Below, one piece after another: positions 10,425-21,269 of a stretch of DNA of 64,000 nucleotides. Position numbers and translations under genes: made by a program. A model generated the notes under the pieces. The model made no database searches, was not told where the DNA came from, and was given only the letters and a program-made list of their open reading frames with translations. Source of the DNA: Macrothele yani (Eukaryota > Arthropoda > Arachnida > Araneae > Macrothelidae); NCBI GenBank assembly GCA_039090855.1, contig CM077025.1:96328489-96392488 (forward strand), in the 5' to 3' direction. The stretch's first letter is position 1. Each line of letters starts with the position of its first letter.

Positions 10425-11400
10425 TGGAGACCATAACATTTTTTGTGAGCTATATTGATACCATGTATTTTCAGTACCAACATACAGTATCCTTTCACCC
10501 AGAAGACATACGTATTTATCCTTTTCCCATTCATTGCAAATGGAAGCAAGGAAGGAAGACTTAAATAAACTGTTCCTCAAGGATTCCTGAGGTTTGTTTG
10601 GATTTTTCTGTTCTGGTCCTGTCACTTTGATTTCACCCAAGAATGAGGTTCCACAACGATGATCTTGCTCAATGTCTTTTATGCTTAGACATCGCAAACT
10701 AGGAGAACTTCTTTGGCGGATGTGCTGCAAATGTTTTCCAGTAGTTTGTATAAGTTTTTCTCAACTTCAAGCAATGTATCATAAACATTGCATCATATAT
10801 GACAGCATAAACTTCCAGTGGATTCTCTTTACTTGATGTTTGATACTCCACTAATGTGTGCATCAGTTTACTCTTATCCCATTTATTCATGGACACTCCA
10901 ATTTGGACCAAAAACAGAGGTACCGGTGTGAGTGGAAATTCAATCACCTCTTCAGTGTCCCATTTCTGAACCTCTGGGACGTACAGCAGTTTCCCGGAGA
11001 GATCTCGTGTGCACTCCACAGCTCCTGACTTTGTTTGACTCTTAGTGGGATTTTGGGCTGAAATGCGAGCACAGTTTTTAACAATGTTTCTAGTTATCAG
11101 CTTTTCAACACTAAGGATCCACAAATTTTGAATTTTTCAATAGCAGCTTGTGCTTTCGTAAGTTCTTACAATCTCATCTGCCAGCTCAATCACAATCATC
11201 TGGCCAGTGAAGAGGTATATAAAAGGAGTAGGGGAGTATTGGGGTCAATATTATGAAGAGGATTTAAAAAGTTGTCCATTTTATTCATGATTCCCAGAAC
11301 ATCCATGTTGTCTCTGTTGATCTTAGAGCCTTGAAGATCCGCTTTCGTGTCTTTAACATGTGATAATCCACTGAACTCCAAAAAATGAGTCACAACTTTG
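10425..11400 (-). pseudogene. Multi-copy uncharacterised repeat protein, C-terminal part
   Basis: Minus strand, continuing from 12386-13967. Blocks include FPLTPVPLFLVQIG, DKSKLMHTLVEY, VYAVIYDAMFMIHCL and TGPEQKNPNKPQESLRNSLFKSSFL followed by EWEKDKY. I recognise this as the C-terminal half of a large protein present in many copies in various invertebrate genomes, usually listed as uncharacterised. I know no function and do not assign one. A frameshift near 10715 and an upstream stop break it. It is separated from its central part by the element at 11409-12357. Confidence 0.6.
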
Positions 11401-11408
11401 CTTCTGAT

Positions 11409-12357
11409 CAGAGACGTGGCTAGACTTCGAAAGCAGGATGGGCAACGGGTGGGCGAGTATTATTTTTGCAGGGGCAAGCTTGATAGTAAATTTATTTGCG
11501 AAACACTGAAAGAAAGAATTTTTTTCTTTCTTCCACAGGCTGCAAAGGTAATTTGTGCAATATCCTCCGCCCCTTCTGGATACATACTTATTAATTTTGG
11601 AACGGTCTTGAAATTTTTGCACTTATTGAAATACAAAAGAACCTTAATTTGTGTTACTTCTTGTTAATGTTACATCCTTCCATTTTTAATAAAATTTGTA
11701 AAACCTAAAGAATTACATACCCGTATAATATGCATGACACACTGTCACCAACACCGGTAACACACCCTGATTAAAAGAACATGTCATGACTAGGAGAAAA
11801 GTCTTAAAGCAAATGTTTTCGTGGATTAGGGTTGAGGGAAATACGTAAACGCGAACAATACCTTTCCCCTTCCCTTGACTCCTTTCCTTCAACCCAGCAA
11901 CCTTGTCTTGCACTCATCCCTTCCAAAGCAGTCGTCAGCCACGTCCTGCTTCCTCATTGCCCTCGCACAGTCTTAAGAGCGCTGGAATAGCTTTAGACTC
12001 CACTTTCCGTGTTGGAATCTCCTGCTTTGTAGCACAAACAAACAGCACAACAATTACTAATCACCTGTAACAACAGCAGAGCACTAATGACCTCAGTTGG
12101 ACGAGTGGAGAACAACTGAATTCTCATGGTCGAGCGGAAGCTATTTTGACAACCTTTCTACGGAGAAGGAAAAACGCACTTCCTAGGGGGAAATACGTAG
12201 GGCTACACGACGAAAAACACGGGTGCCATTATTCCTTGGCAAATTTCAGATTATATTTTTAGGTTAAACAAATTAAAATATGGCACCTCTTAAACTGGGT
12301 GGGCGATTTTTAGGGTGGGCTAGAGCCAACCCTCATATCCTTATGGCGACGTCCCTG
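11409..12357. mobile_element. hAT-like non-autonomous element
   Basis: The ends CAGAGACGTGGC and GGCGACGTCCCTG are imperfect inverted repeats of the CAG...CTG type common in hAT MITEs, with G-rich GGGTGGGC subterminal sequence on both sides. The flanking 8-mers match at only five of eight positions, so the duplication is decayed or absent. It splits the minus-strand pseudogene between its central and C-terminal parts, which independently supports an insertion. No transposase inside. Confidence 0.5.
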
Positions 12358-12385
12358 TTTCAGGTGGACCTTGTTTTCATCTATT

Positions 12386-13967
12386 TTACTTTCGGGAATC
12401 TGATTTAGCAAAGACTGTGATACCACCAAACCTTGGTACAGCATCTTTGTTCATGGTTTGTTCTAGCTCTATATCCACAGGGACACGAGAAAAAGAGCTG
12501 CTTGAGCGTTTGATGGATAGTCCTTCTTTAGAAAGAGCAAGTTTTGCTCCTGTGCATATCTCTTCGATGTTAAGAAGCTTTAGGAGATATAGTCGTCCAA
12601 CAAGCATAATTGGGTCTGTTACATGCAATGAAAATGGTACACATTTTCTCTATGGCCTGTGTATACATGTCAACATTACAAGTCCTGTATGCTTTACAGA
12701 AAAACTTGTAAATTTCCACGAAATCCATGTACTTTTGGAATAACTGTGCTCTTTTACAATGCAAGCCCTTCCTTGATTTATCTGTGAAAATTTTGTACTT
12801 TTCATGCAATTGCATTAGTTCTGTTGCACTCAAAATTTCTTCAAGGCTATCTTTTGACAAAATACCATTACATGTTATCACTTGTTTTTTTATTCTTTCT
12901 AAATTCAGAGGTATGCCTTTATCACATGTACAAACATGTAAACATTTCATGAAGTGAGTGCGCTGCAAAGCAAGCGAAAATAATGTATGAAGACGTTTGC
13001 ATCGGTTGTAATGCTTTCCCTTCAAAATCCCTTGGACTGAGCCAGAAGCAGCACCGCACTTTCAGTCAAAATATGTTCTGTTCCTGATCCATCAATGAAA
13101 TAACCAAGAGCGCCAAAAAACGCTAGCTCGATGTGAAATGCGCCAAAGCAAATGAACACGTTATCAAAACGTGTGCTTTCCTTATTTTGTATTAAAAGAG
13201 CAGGTTTTGCTATTGCTAGGTCATAAGGAACAAGCACAAATGTTTTTCTGCATTCACATGCAAATTGTGGTGATAGTTTCAGTGTTTCAAGAACAACTGT
13301 ACTGGTTGGTGGCAAGCTAATATTTTCCATGTACTCAATTGCTTGTGCAGGTAACAAATAGGAAGTTGATTTTGAGTTCCAACCTGTCCACATTTAGTGT
13401 GTTTTTGCACCATACAACTGAAATCATCCAAACAAAATATTTCTTGAAACTTTCCTCCCAGTCACTTGTTATAGGACAATTTACTGTAGAAGAGCAAAGA
13501 GACCTTACAAGCCTGGGTTTCTTTGGATATGGTTCTAAGATTCCAGACTAGGGTTGGAAGGTTCTTCACTTACTCAAGGGCTTTTTCGCCATTTGCAGGT
13601 CGTCACTAACCTCTTCTGTTTCTGCAAGAGTAACTTCTTCCTTATTTTGGAAGCAAATTCCAAAGGTATCATGCAATGTCCCTTCACCTGAGAGAGTCAC
13701 CAAGTTTGCATCGTAATTGTCCCAGGCCAACCGGTCAAAAGATTCGGTACATGTCGAATATTTTCAGGTGTTATTCCTGTCTTTTTCTGTAGTGATAAAG
13801 AAAACTCTGTTTCAAGTTCTTCGACAATGTGATAGTGTATTGAATGTCCTAGATGATTTAATATTTCCACAAGTTTTATACTGCTTGTCATGCTTTTAAC
13901 ACTCAGACCTAGGGACAAATGTTTTGTTGGATTTATTCTGCCTCCACTGCAAATAATTTGTTTTATC
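12386..13967 (-). pseudogene. Multi-copy uncharacterised repeat protein, central part
   Basis: In minus-strand order: ICSGGRINPTKHLSLGLSVKSMTSS, LGHSIHYHIVEELETE, DANLVTLSGEGTLHDTFGI (across a frameshift), then FFGALGYFIDGSGTEHILTESAVL, MDFVEIYKFFCKAYRTC, NRPNYACW, SIKRSSSSFSRVPVDIELEQTMN. All belong to one family in collinear order with the pieces at 14.2-18.7 kb and 10.4-11.4 kb. At least five frame changes and stops. The cellular role of this family is unknown to me; its spread in many copies suggests it travels with a mobile element. Confidence 0.65.
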
Positions 13968-14168
13968 GAAGGTTTGACGACCACCGTAAGCAACTCGATG
14001 GGCTATAAGCAGTCGCCCATCCCAAATTTAGGGCCACTGGTTCCAGGGAAGGGAGAGAGCCAGGGCCGTTAGACAAACAGCATACATGCCTCATAAGAAC
14101 TCGAACGCGGATCCTTCACAGACGAATGGTCATAAGCCAGCGCTTAGATTCCTGTGCCACGAGGCTGC
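13968..14168 (-). mobile_element. SINE, diverged
   Basis: Reverse orientation copy: the 3' end (TTTGACGACCACCGTAAGCA) is at the left, then GGCTATAAGCAGTCGCCCAT, and the tRNA-like head at the right with several substitutions in box A. Inserted in the minus-strand pseudogene. Confidence 0.85.
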
Positions 14169-14392
14169 CAAATAAAAATTCCATCCTCAGCTGATGACTG
14201 CACCCTGTGATTTCATTCATTCATTTGACATTCGTTGCAAGCTTTCCACTGTAAAGGCTTCGATAGAATAATTCCAACAGCTATGGACATTTTGACTCCC
14301 CCGACAAAATACCTTTGACAGTAAGAGGATGCTTTAACTTGGAAACTTGGGCTTCGGTAAGGACGATTTTACGGTGATAAAATGCCACTTCT
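14169..14392 (-). pseudogene. Multi-copy uncharacterised repeat protein, short collinear remnant
   Basis: Between two SINEs the minus strand gives EISFYHRKIVLTEAQVSKLKHP-type sequence followed by a short diverged stretch with QWKACNECQMNE. Position and order fit the part of the family protein just upstream of the ICSGGR block. Frame is not maintained. Confidence 0.45.
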
Positions 14393-14815
14393 ACTTTTTT
14401 TTTAATTTGGGATTTAACGACCACCGTGAGCAACTCAGTGGGCTATAAGCAGTCGCCAGTCTCTAATTTAGGGCCACTAGTTCCAGGGAAGGGAGAGAGC
14501 CAGTGCCGCAAGACAAACAGAGCATCCATGCTTCACTAAGATTCTAACCTGGACCTATCACGGACGAATGGTCAGTACAGGGCCGTAGCCAGGGGAGGGC
14601 CAGGCCGGGCTGAGTCCGACCTGTGCTTCCTTTCGCCCTTCCTAGCAACTCACAAAACTGTATAGTGCCCAACCCGTTTTACATCTTTTGCCCGACCACT
14701 TTATATCCTTCACTCAATCTTAATTATCAACCGCCCTTCCCAACTTGCTGGTCTGGCTACGGGCCTGGGTCAGTAGCCATCGCTTAGACCACTGCGCCAC
14801 CGGGGCAGCTCTTCT
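14393..14815 (-). mobile_element. SINE interrupted by a hAT MITE
   Basis: Reverse-orientation SINE with its 3' part at 14393-14577 and its tRNA-like head at 14768-14815. The two parts join across an 8-bp repeat, GGTCAGTA, that is present once in intact copies of this region (GATCAGAGGCCA-type sequence). Confidence 0.88.
14578..14767. mobile_element. hAT MITE inside a SINE
   Basis: A 190-bp element with inverted ends CAGGGCCGTAGCCAG and CTGGCTACGGGCCTG, flanked by a perfect 8-bp duplication GGTCAGTA (14570-14577 and 14768-14775). CAG...CTG ends with an 8-bp duplication are the hallmark of hAT elements. No coding capacity. Confidence 0.9.
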
Positions 14816-15240
14816 ACTTTCCATTCAATAGCAAATGAATAGTCCATTGCAATAGCAACTGCTTCAACAGAATAAATTTCACAAGAGTACAGCACTAAAC
14901 ATTGTTTGTTGCTCACATTGGTTGAATAAAGCTTATCTGCAAAGATATTTGATAGTTTTTCATGAAGCTTCTGAGCAGTATATGAAGAATTATATACGGC
15001 TTTCTCAGACAGGTACGTACAGTGTCTTGCATGAATTGAGTAGAGAAACTGTAATTTTTTTTGGAATCAAAAATATATGTTTCGAATATCTAATTGAAAA
15101 TGAATATCTTACCTTTGCGGATCACTTCGACAAATAATTGGCGACGAGGATGAGATTATTCATCCATTTATAAGCACATAAGATCACTTCTCAATTACGC
15201 ATCAGTCCATCTAAGTTCGCACTTCGTCTTCTCGAAGCAC
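14816..15240 (-). pseudogene. Multi-copy uncharacterised repeat protein, decayed upstream remnant
   Basis: Scattered minus-strand similarity (e.g. TVSLLNSCKTLYVPV-like segments) in the position expected for the region between the N-terminal zinc-binding part and the central part. Very decayed; kept because it is collinear with the better pieces on both sides. Confidence 0.3.
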
Positions 15241-15242
15241 AA

Positions 15243-15462
15243 GCCGCCCAGGTGGCGCAGTGATCAAAGCGATGGCCTCTCATCATTTGTCCGAAAGGGG
15301 TGCGGGTTCGAATCCCGGTGAGGCATGGATGTTGTGTTTGTCTTAGGCACTGGTTTTCTCTCTTCCCTGAAACCAGTTACCCTAAATTCGGGACGGGCAA
15401 CTGCTTATAGCCCATTGAGTTGCTCACGGTGGTCGTTAAACCTCCAATAAAAATATAAACAA
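15243..15462 (+). mobile_element. tRNA-derived SINE
   Basis: Plus-orientation copy with head GCCGCCCAGGTGGCGCAGTG, box B GGGTTCGAATCCCGG, the conserved body and the GTGGTCGTTAAACCTCC end, followed by an A-rich tail with AATAAA-like units. Confidence 0.9.
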
Positions 15463-15639
15463 TAAAGATGACACCGAAGTTTCGGGTGTTATAGCACGTC
15501 TTTTGAATCCGTTCTAAGGTAAATTAAATTTATCAAAGCTATTCAAAGTCAATGGAACAATAGTATCTGGCAGAAGAAAGACGTTTTTCAATCGGGTTTT
15601 TAATCCCTCAGATATGGCTGTAAACGGAATCGTGAGATT

Positions 15640-17900
15640 ACGCCCTCTGGTTGCAGACTTGTGCGTTAAGAAAAACATGAATTTATATGAGAAACATTTC
15701 GCACCGGAAACGCTCTCCAACACCGAAATAATTTTTCAAATCGGACTCTTAGAAACGGAGATATCGACAAAAACAAGATGTGACTTTACGACCCCTGGTG
15801 GGAAAACCACGCATTATTTTAGGAAGAAAGTATTCTCAAAAGGTTTTTCCATATGAGCGGTATCGGTCCAAGAAGAAAAAATTAGTCGAGTTTTCAGAAG
15901 CCCAGATTTTGCTACAAATACATCAGACGCAGAAATTAACACTTTTGCCCCCTCATGGCCAAACTATTCTTTACCAAACATTAGAAATTATGTGAAAAAT
16001 ATTTTCCATCAGGTCTTGTATGCGATACAGGAAAAAATTTTCAAATCGGAGTTTCAGGAGCAGAAATAACGCAGAAAACGCAATCTACCTTTGTGCCCCC
16101 TAGCGGAAAGTCTATGATTTACTTGAAAATTTTGAATTTATAGGAAAAACATTTCGCATTGGAAACACTATTCAACAAAGAAGGATTTTTTCAAATCGGA
16201 CTCTTAGAAGTAGAGATGTTGACAAAAATAAGATATACATCAACGCCCATGGCGTAGAAACCATGCATTATTTCAAGAAGAAAATGTTCAAAAGGTTTCC
16301 CGACATGAGTAGTATTGGTCAACAAACGCCTTTTTTTTCATTCGAGATTTTAGAAGCTCATATTTTGCTACAAATACATCAGAAGCCGAAATTAAGACTT
16401 ACGCCACCAGGTCGCCAAACCATTTATTTCCAAAAATTAAAAATTACGTGCAAACGATTTCCCATCAGAAGCTGTATCCGGTGCAGAAAGAATTTTTCAA
16501 ATCGGAGATTTAGAAGCAGAGATGTAGGGGGAAAGCAGTTTACCCTTACGACCCCTAGCGGAAAGTCTATGAATTACTTGAAATTTTTGAAATTATATGA
16601 AAACCATGTCACACTGGAAACACTATCCAATAAAGAAAGAATTTTTCAAATCGGATTCCTAGAAGTAGAGATATTGACGAAAATAAGATATGCATCTACG
16701 CCCCTGGCGTAGAAACCATTCATTATTTTAAGAAGAAAATAATTCTAAAAGGTTTGTCGACATGAGTAGTATCGGTCTACAAACGACGTTTTTTTTTCAA
16801 TTGCGAATTGAGAAACTCATATTTCGCTGCAAATACATCAGAAGCAGAAATTAGGATTTACGCCCCCTGGTGGCCAAACAATTTTTTTTACAAAAATTAG
16901 AAATTATGTGCAAACGATTTCCCATCAAAAGCTGTATCCGGTGCAGAAGTAATTTTTCAAATAGGAGATTTAGAAGCAGAAATATAGGGGGAACGCAATT
17001 TACCTTTACGCCCCCTAGCGGAAATTCTATGAATTACTTGAAAATTTTGAAAATATAGGAAAAACATGTCACACTGAAAACACTATCCAACAAAGAAGGA
17101 ATTTTTCAAATCGGACTCTTTCTTTTTTTTTTTTTTTTTTCGATTGGAGGTTTAACGACCACCGTGAGCAACTCAATGGGCTATAAGCAGTCACCCGTCC
17201 CTAATTTAGGGTCACTGGTTCCAGGGAAGGGAGAGAGCCAGTGCCGTAAGACAAACACAACATCCATGCCAGACGGGATTCGAACCCGGACCCCTTACGG
17301 ACGAATGATCAAAGGCCAGCGCCTTAGACCACTGCGCCACCGGGGCGGCAAATCGGTCTCCTAGAAGTAGAGATATTGACAAAAATAAGGTATAAATCTA
17401 CGTCCCCTGGCGGAGAAACTGTGGAATATTTTAGGAAGAAAATATTCCGAAAAGGTTTATCTATGTGAGTGGCATCAGTCTACGAAAGAATTTTTCAATC
17501 GAAATTTTTGGAGCTCAGATTTTATGGCAAATACATGAGAAGCAAAAATTAACACTTACGCACCCTGGTGGCCAAAGTGTTCTTTACCAAAAATTGTAAA
17601 TTATATGCAAAAGATTTTCCATCAGGAAGTGTATCCGCTGAAGAAAACATTTTTCAAATCGGAGTTTTAGAAGAAGAGTTATCAGGGAAAATGTTATTTA
17701 CTTTTACGCCCTCTAGCGGAAAATCTATGCGTAATTTGAAAAAGTAACTATATCAAAAATACTCTTCGACATAAATGGAATCGAAAGATAAAAATTTTTT
17801 TCAATCAGATGTTTAAAAGCAAATATGTGGAATAAAACGTATTTTTTGAATTCGACATCATCTGCGTTTATGCCCTCTAGCGGCGAAATTGTGCACCTTA
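15640..17900. repeat. Higher-order tandem array, about 155-bp units
   Basis: Cores are visible near 15786, 15940, 16094, 16240, 16390, 16545, 16695, 16855, 17010, 17398, 17556, 17700 and 17866. Subtypes recur in the order GGTGGCCAAAC, TAGCGGAAAGTCTATG, GGCGTAGAAACC, giving a 450-466 bp super-period once the SINE is discounted. Units also share TTTTTCAAATCGGA.TT.TAGAAG. Confidence 0.85.
17121..17349 (-). mobile_element. SINE with target-site duplication
   Basis: Full-length reverse copy with a poly-T run at the left and head GCCACCGGGGCGGC at the right. The flanks CAAATCGGACTCTT and AAATCGGTCTCC are near-identical and come from one tandem unit, so the insertion postdates the array. Confidence 0.92.
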
Positions 17901-18079
17901 AAAAAAACGAAATAAAGGATCATTATTCATTATTCGCATACTTCAAGCTTCCCAATGCAAAAAGAATTTTTCAAATCGGACTAATAGTTGCAGAGGTATC
18001 ATGGGTACAGACGGACGGACGGAGAAACCGATAACATAAGCACGATCTTTTTTTACAAAAGACGTGCTAAAAAGCTCAA

Positions 18080-18686
18080 CCAAAACCAAAAGCATTAACG
18101 TACCGCGGTTGCGGATCTTTCGTCATCTACTATCCACAAACAATCGCCAGCAGCTGGGCTGCCTCTGCTAAGTTCCAACAACATAAGCTTGAACATATTC
18201 TACTCTTTTTTTAAAGGCTAAGTCGTGCTTCTGCTGGTTGTGGCTAGTCTTTGTTTTAAGGTCATTTTTTCGTGCCACACTTTCCCCATGCAGCTGATGA
18301 GACTTTGCCCGATTGAGATATTCCTTTCGGTAAAAATGATGGTATTGGACTTCTTTTGCAACAAAATCTATGCCCTTTATTTTAACAGCATGGGATCATC
18401 TTGCGCAGTTGCAGCTTCTTCTATAGACCTCTCAGTCTCCAGTGTTTCACAGTTACCTAGTGTTTCTTCTTGTTCTTGTATTCTCTTTCTCTTTCCACAG
18501 AAAATGCAGTTCTTCTCAAACATTCTGGATGTAGAAGCTGACTGTAAATCAAATGACACGGATGGTCTAAGAAGAAACTGCTTGGCTTGTTGAGGAGGAT
18601 ACCTTCCTTCAAACTTTGGGATAGCTGTGAATTGTCTATAGCATGTCAAGTGATATCTGTGTCGGTTTTCATCAAAACTCTCTGGG
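18080..18686 (-). pseudogene. Multi-copy uncharacterised repeat protein, N-terminal zinc-binding part
   Basis: The minus strand encodes ENRHRYHLTCYRQFTAIPKFEGRY, then CIFCGKRKRIQEQEE, then after a one-base shift KGIDFVAKEVQYHHFYRKEYLN. The C-x2-C followed by a distant Y/H/C-rich block is the N-terminal signature of the family described at 12386-13967, possibly a zinc-binding module. The frame continues past 18686 only by chance through a hAT end, so the true N-terminus was removed by that insertion. Confidence 0.6.
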
Positions 18687-19200
18687 TAGGCTGACCATTC
18701 GTACCGGTTTTTTTTTGGTTTTTTTTGCATATTTCCTGGCGTCCCGTCTATTTAATAAAAATGATTTTGTCCCGTTTTTAATAAAAACTATGAACATACT
18801 TGTATATTGATCCAGCAAACTTTTTCTGAAATGAGCAAAAATGCCTAGAAAACATTCCTGTATCTGATAGATGGGTACAAACCTTTTCTGAGGTGAGCGA
18901 AAAACGCATAGACTTTCAGAACTTTTGTAATATTGTAAAGTTTATTCTTTGTCTTCCAGGAAGTACAGCACCTGTTGAAAGAATATTATGAACAGTATGT
19001 GGTCAAAGGAGAAATCTAGGTTAAGTGTTGAGACAATGAGAGCTATGTTAGTTGTAAGACAAAATTGTGTCATGGAGTGTGAAAAGTTTTATGATAAGGT
19101 CTTGAAAGACCGAAGTTTGCTGCGTAAAATTACTTCACCGGAGAAATATTCATGTTACGATCGTGGTGAAATACAGTCCCCCGCCTTGTGTACCTAAATT
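18687..19200 (+). pseudogene. hAT element remnant with transposase C-terminus
   Basis: Begins with a TAGGCTGACCATTCG end resembling the TAAGGTGACCAGA ends of the hAT element at 20131. Near 18930-19180 the plus strand encodes FILCLPGSTAPVERI, then after a one-base shift NSMWSKEKSRLSVETMRAML: the C-terminal dimerisation region of hAT transposases. The rest of the transposase is missing and the opposite end was not found. Confidence 0.7.
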
Positions 19201-19214
19201 TTTGTATGGGTTCT

Positions 19215-19664
19215 TGTTGTGTCCAATGCTACTAGATGGCGTTACTTGTGCGGACTGGTGACGGCGATGCGCGACTGGGAAGCCAGAGTCTGAGCAGTGA
19301 TGTCGAGGAGTGAAGTTGTGTAGTCTGTATCTAATACATATCTGTATGTGTGTGTTTTGTAGCAGTTAAAATAAATGGTTACAAGGGTTAGCCTTAATCA
19401 GGATTTTTTTTATTGGAGTTTTAACGACCACCGTGAGCAACTCAATGGGCTATAAGCAGTCGCCCGTCCCTAATTTAGGGTCACTGGTTCCAGGGAAGCG
19501 AGAGAGCCAGTGCCGTAAGACAAACACAACATCCATGCCTGACCGGGATTCGAACCCGGGCCCCTTACGGACGAATGATCAGAGGCCAGCGCCTTAGACC
19601 ACTGCGCCACCGGGGCGGCATTAATCAGGATGATGTGTGCATAATTCTCTACTGCAACATAACA
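19215..19664. mobile_element. Solo LTR carrying a SINE
   Basis: Ends TGTTGTG and CATAACA are near-perfect short inverted repeats, flanked by a 5-bp duplication GTTCT (19210-19214 and 19665-19669). An AATAAA signal lies near 19370. Removing the SINE and its duplication leaves about 223 bp, a plausible short LTR. No internal retroelement sequence is adjacent, so it is a solo LTR left by LTR-LTR recombination. Family not determined. Confidence 0.65.
19405..19620 (-). mobile_element. SINE in solo LTR
   Basis: Full-length reverse copy with box B in CGGGATTCGAACCCGGG and head GCCACCGGGGCGGC. Flanked by an 11-bp duplication TTAATCAGGAT (19394-19404 and 19621-19631). Confidence 0.95.
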
Positions 19665-19754
19665 GTTCTGTCATTGTTAACTGAAGAATAATGGTAAACT
19701 GAATCAGCGTACCCAGGAATTCCTGTTGGAGGGGGCTTTATATATACATAGTAT

Positions 19755-19978
19755 ACGTACACAATGTGTGACGTACGTTGAACGTACGTTGCTCTTAATC
19801 ACTTTGCGGATTTGGGAAGAAGACATCATGTAATAGAAGACACTATGTAATTTTTTGAACATGTAAAATTAAATTTTTGAATGTTTAATTTGTGACGTAC
19901 GTCGATCTTAATCTCTTTGGGGATTTGGAAAGAAGACACCATGTAATAGAAAACACTATGTCAGACATATGTAATTTT
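19755..19978. repeat. About 125-bp tandem repeat, left part
   Basis: Nearly two units containing GTGACGTACGT, CTCTTAATC and CATGTAATAGAAGACACTATG. Matches the array at 42520-42905. Confidence 0.85.
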
Positions 19979-20130
19979 TCAGTGACGCAGTGGTCTAAGC
20001 GATGGCCTCTGATCAATCGCTCGGGTTCGAATCCCGGTGAGGCATGGATGTTGCGTTTTTCTTACGGCACTGGCTCTATCCTTTCCCTAAACCAGTGACC
20101 CTAAACTAAGGACGGACGACTGCTTATAGC
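19979..20130 (+). mobile_element. SINE, 5' part, split by the hAT element
   Basis: Head lacking the first dozen bases (starts AGTGACGCAGTGGTCTAAGCG), box B, body to GACTGCTTATAGC. It resumes at 42468. The SINE itself is flanked by AATTTTT, present at 19971-19977 and after its tail near 42518. Confidence 0.9.
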
Positions 20131-20198
20131 TAAGGTGACCAGATATCGGGACACTAATTTGGAGACAAAAGGGCGTGGCGTCCCCAAATCGGTAGTTC

Positions 20199-20430
20199 TT
20201 TTTTTTTTTTTTTTTTTTTTTTGATTGGAGGTTTAACGACCACCGTGAGCAACTCAATGGGCTATAAGCAGTCGCCCGTCCCTAATTTAGGGTCACTGGT
20301 TCCAGGGAAGGGAGAGAGCCAGTGCCGTAAGACAAACACAACATCCATGCCTGACCGGGATTCGAACCCGGACCCCTTACGGACGAATGATCAGAGGCCA
20401 ACGCCTTAGACCACTGCGCCACCGGGGCGG
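20199..20430 (-). mobile_element. SINE with long target-site duplication
   Basis: Full-length reverse copy with a long poly-T tract, flanked by CCCAAATCGGTAGTTC on both sides (16 bp, 20183-20198 and 20431-20446). Inserted in the left subterminal part of the hAT element. Confidence 0.95.
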
Positions 20431-20682
20431 CCCAAATCGGTAGTTCATTTGGGGACACATACGTACTCAAAATGAATATGCAAATCTTTTTGTCACAAAA
20501 CTGCATTGCTTCAATAAGTGTGATATTACACATTAAAATCTGTGTTTTAAAAGGTTATATCTTGTAGAATTGAATGTTGGTAATTTGTATTGACAAAGCA
20601 GAACTATGATGGCGAGAACATATTAGCAAAAGTGAAATGCTTTACCTTAGGTGCATGCGCTAAACAGTAACGGCTCGTGGTT

Positions 20683-20903
20683 TGTTTTTGTTTTTTTGTT
20701 GGAGGTTTAACGACCACCGTGAGCAACTCAATGGGCTATAAGCAGTCGCCCGTCCCTAATTTAGGGTCACTGGTTCCAGGGAAGGGAGAGAGCCAGTGCC
20801 GTAAGACAAACACAACATCCATGCCTCACCGGGATTCGAACCCGGACCCCTTACGGACGAATGATCAGAGGCCATCGCTTAGACCACTGCGCCACCGGGG
20901 CGG
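20683..20903 (-). mobile_element. SINE with target-site duplication
   Basis: Reverse copy flanked by CGGCTCGTGGTT on both sides. Its 3' tail is a short interrupted T-rich run. Confidence 0.95.
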
Positions 20904-20962
20904 CCGGCTCGTGGTTGGAAAAATAGGTGAAGAGGTACAAGAGCAGTATGAAAAGATATCTG

Positions 20963-21180
20963 CCGCCCCGGTGGCGCAGTGGTCTAAGCGATGGCCTCTG
21001 ATCATTCGTCCGAAAGTGGTCCGGTTCGAAGCCCGGTGAGGCATGGATGTTGTGTTTGTCTTACAGCACTGGCTCTCTCCCTTCCCTGGAACCAGTGACC
21101 CTAAATTAGGGACGGGCGACTGCTTATAGCCCATTGAGTTGCTCACGGTGGTCGTTAAACCTCCAAAAAAAAAAAAAAAA
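20963..21180 (+). mobile_element. SINE with target-site duplication
   Basis: Plus-orientation full-length copy ending in poly-A, flanked by AAAAGATATCTG. It lies only 60 bp from the previous SINE, in opposite orientation, so the two could fold back on each other. Confidence 0.95.
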
Positions 21181-21269
21181 AAGATATCTGCTGTCTACAA
21201 TGAAAATCCCTTAATGAGGACTTACTATTTTTTGTATATTAAATTAATTTTTCTTCCTTTTAAAGCTGC

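Larger units (their letters stand above)
15494..18067. mobile_element. Tandem-repeat element with TA-flanked inverted ends
   Basis: The ends GCACGTCTTTTG and CAAAAGACGTGC are perfect 12-bp inverted repeats flanked by TA on both sides, as in Tc1/mariner-type insertions. The interior is an array of about fourteen diverged units of roughly 155 bp, arranged as a three-unit higher-order repeat of about 460 bp. Each unit carries a core like ACGCCCCCTAGCGGAAA or ACGCCCCTGGCGTAGAAACC. A SINE interrupts it. It lies within the minus-strand pseudogene. No transposase is encoded. Confidence 0.65.

Noticed and set aside
16263..17058. Open frames within the 155-bp tandem array
   Set aside because: Frames shift between units and no protein similarity is seen.
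20221..21146. Open frames of 60-120 codons inside SINE copies
   Set aside because: The same translated SINE body recurs at every copy; it has no coding role.
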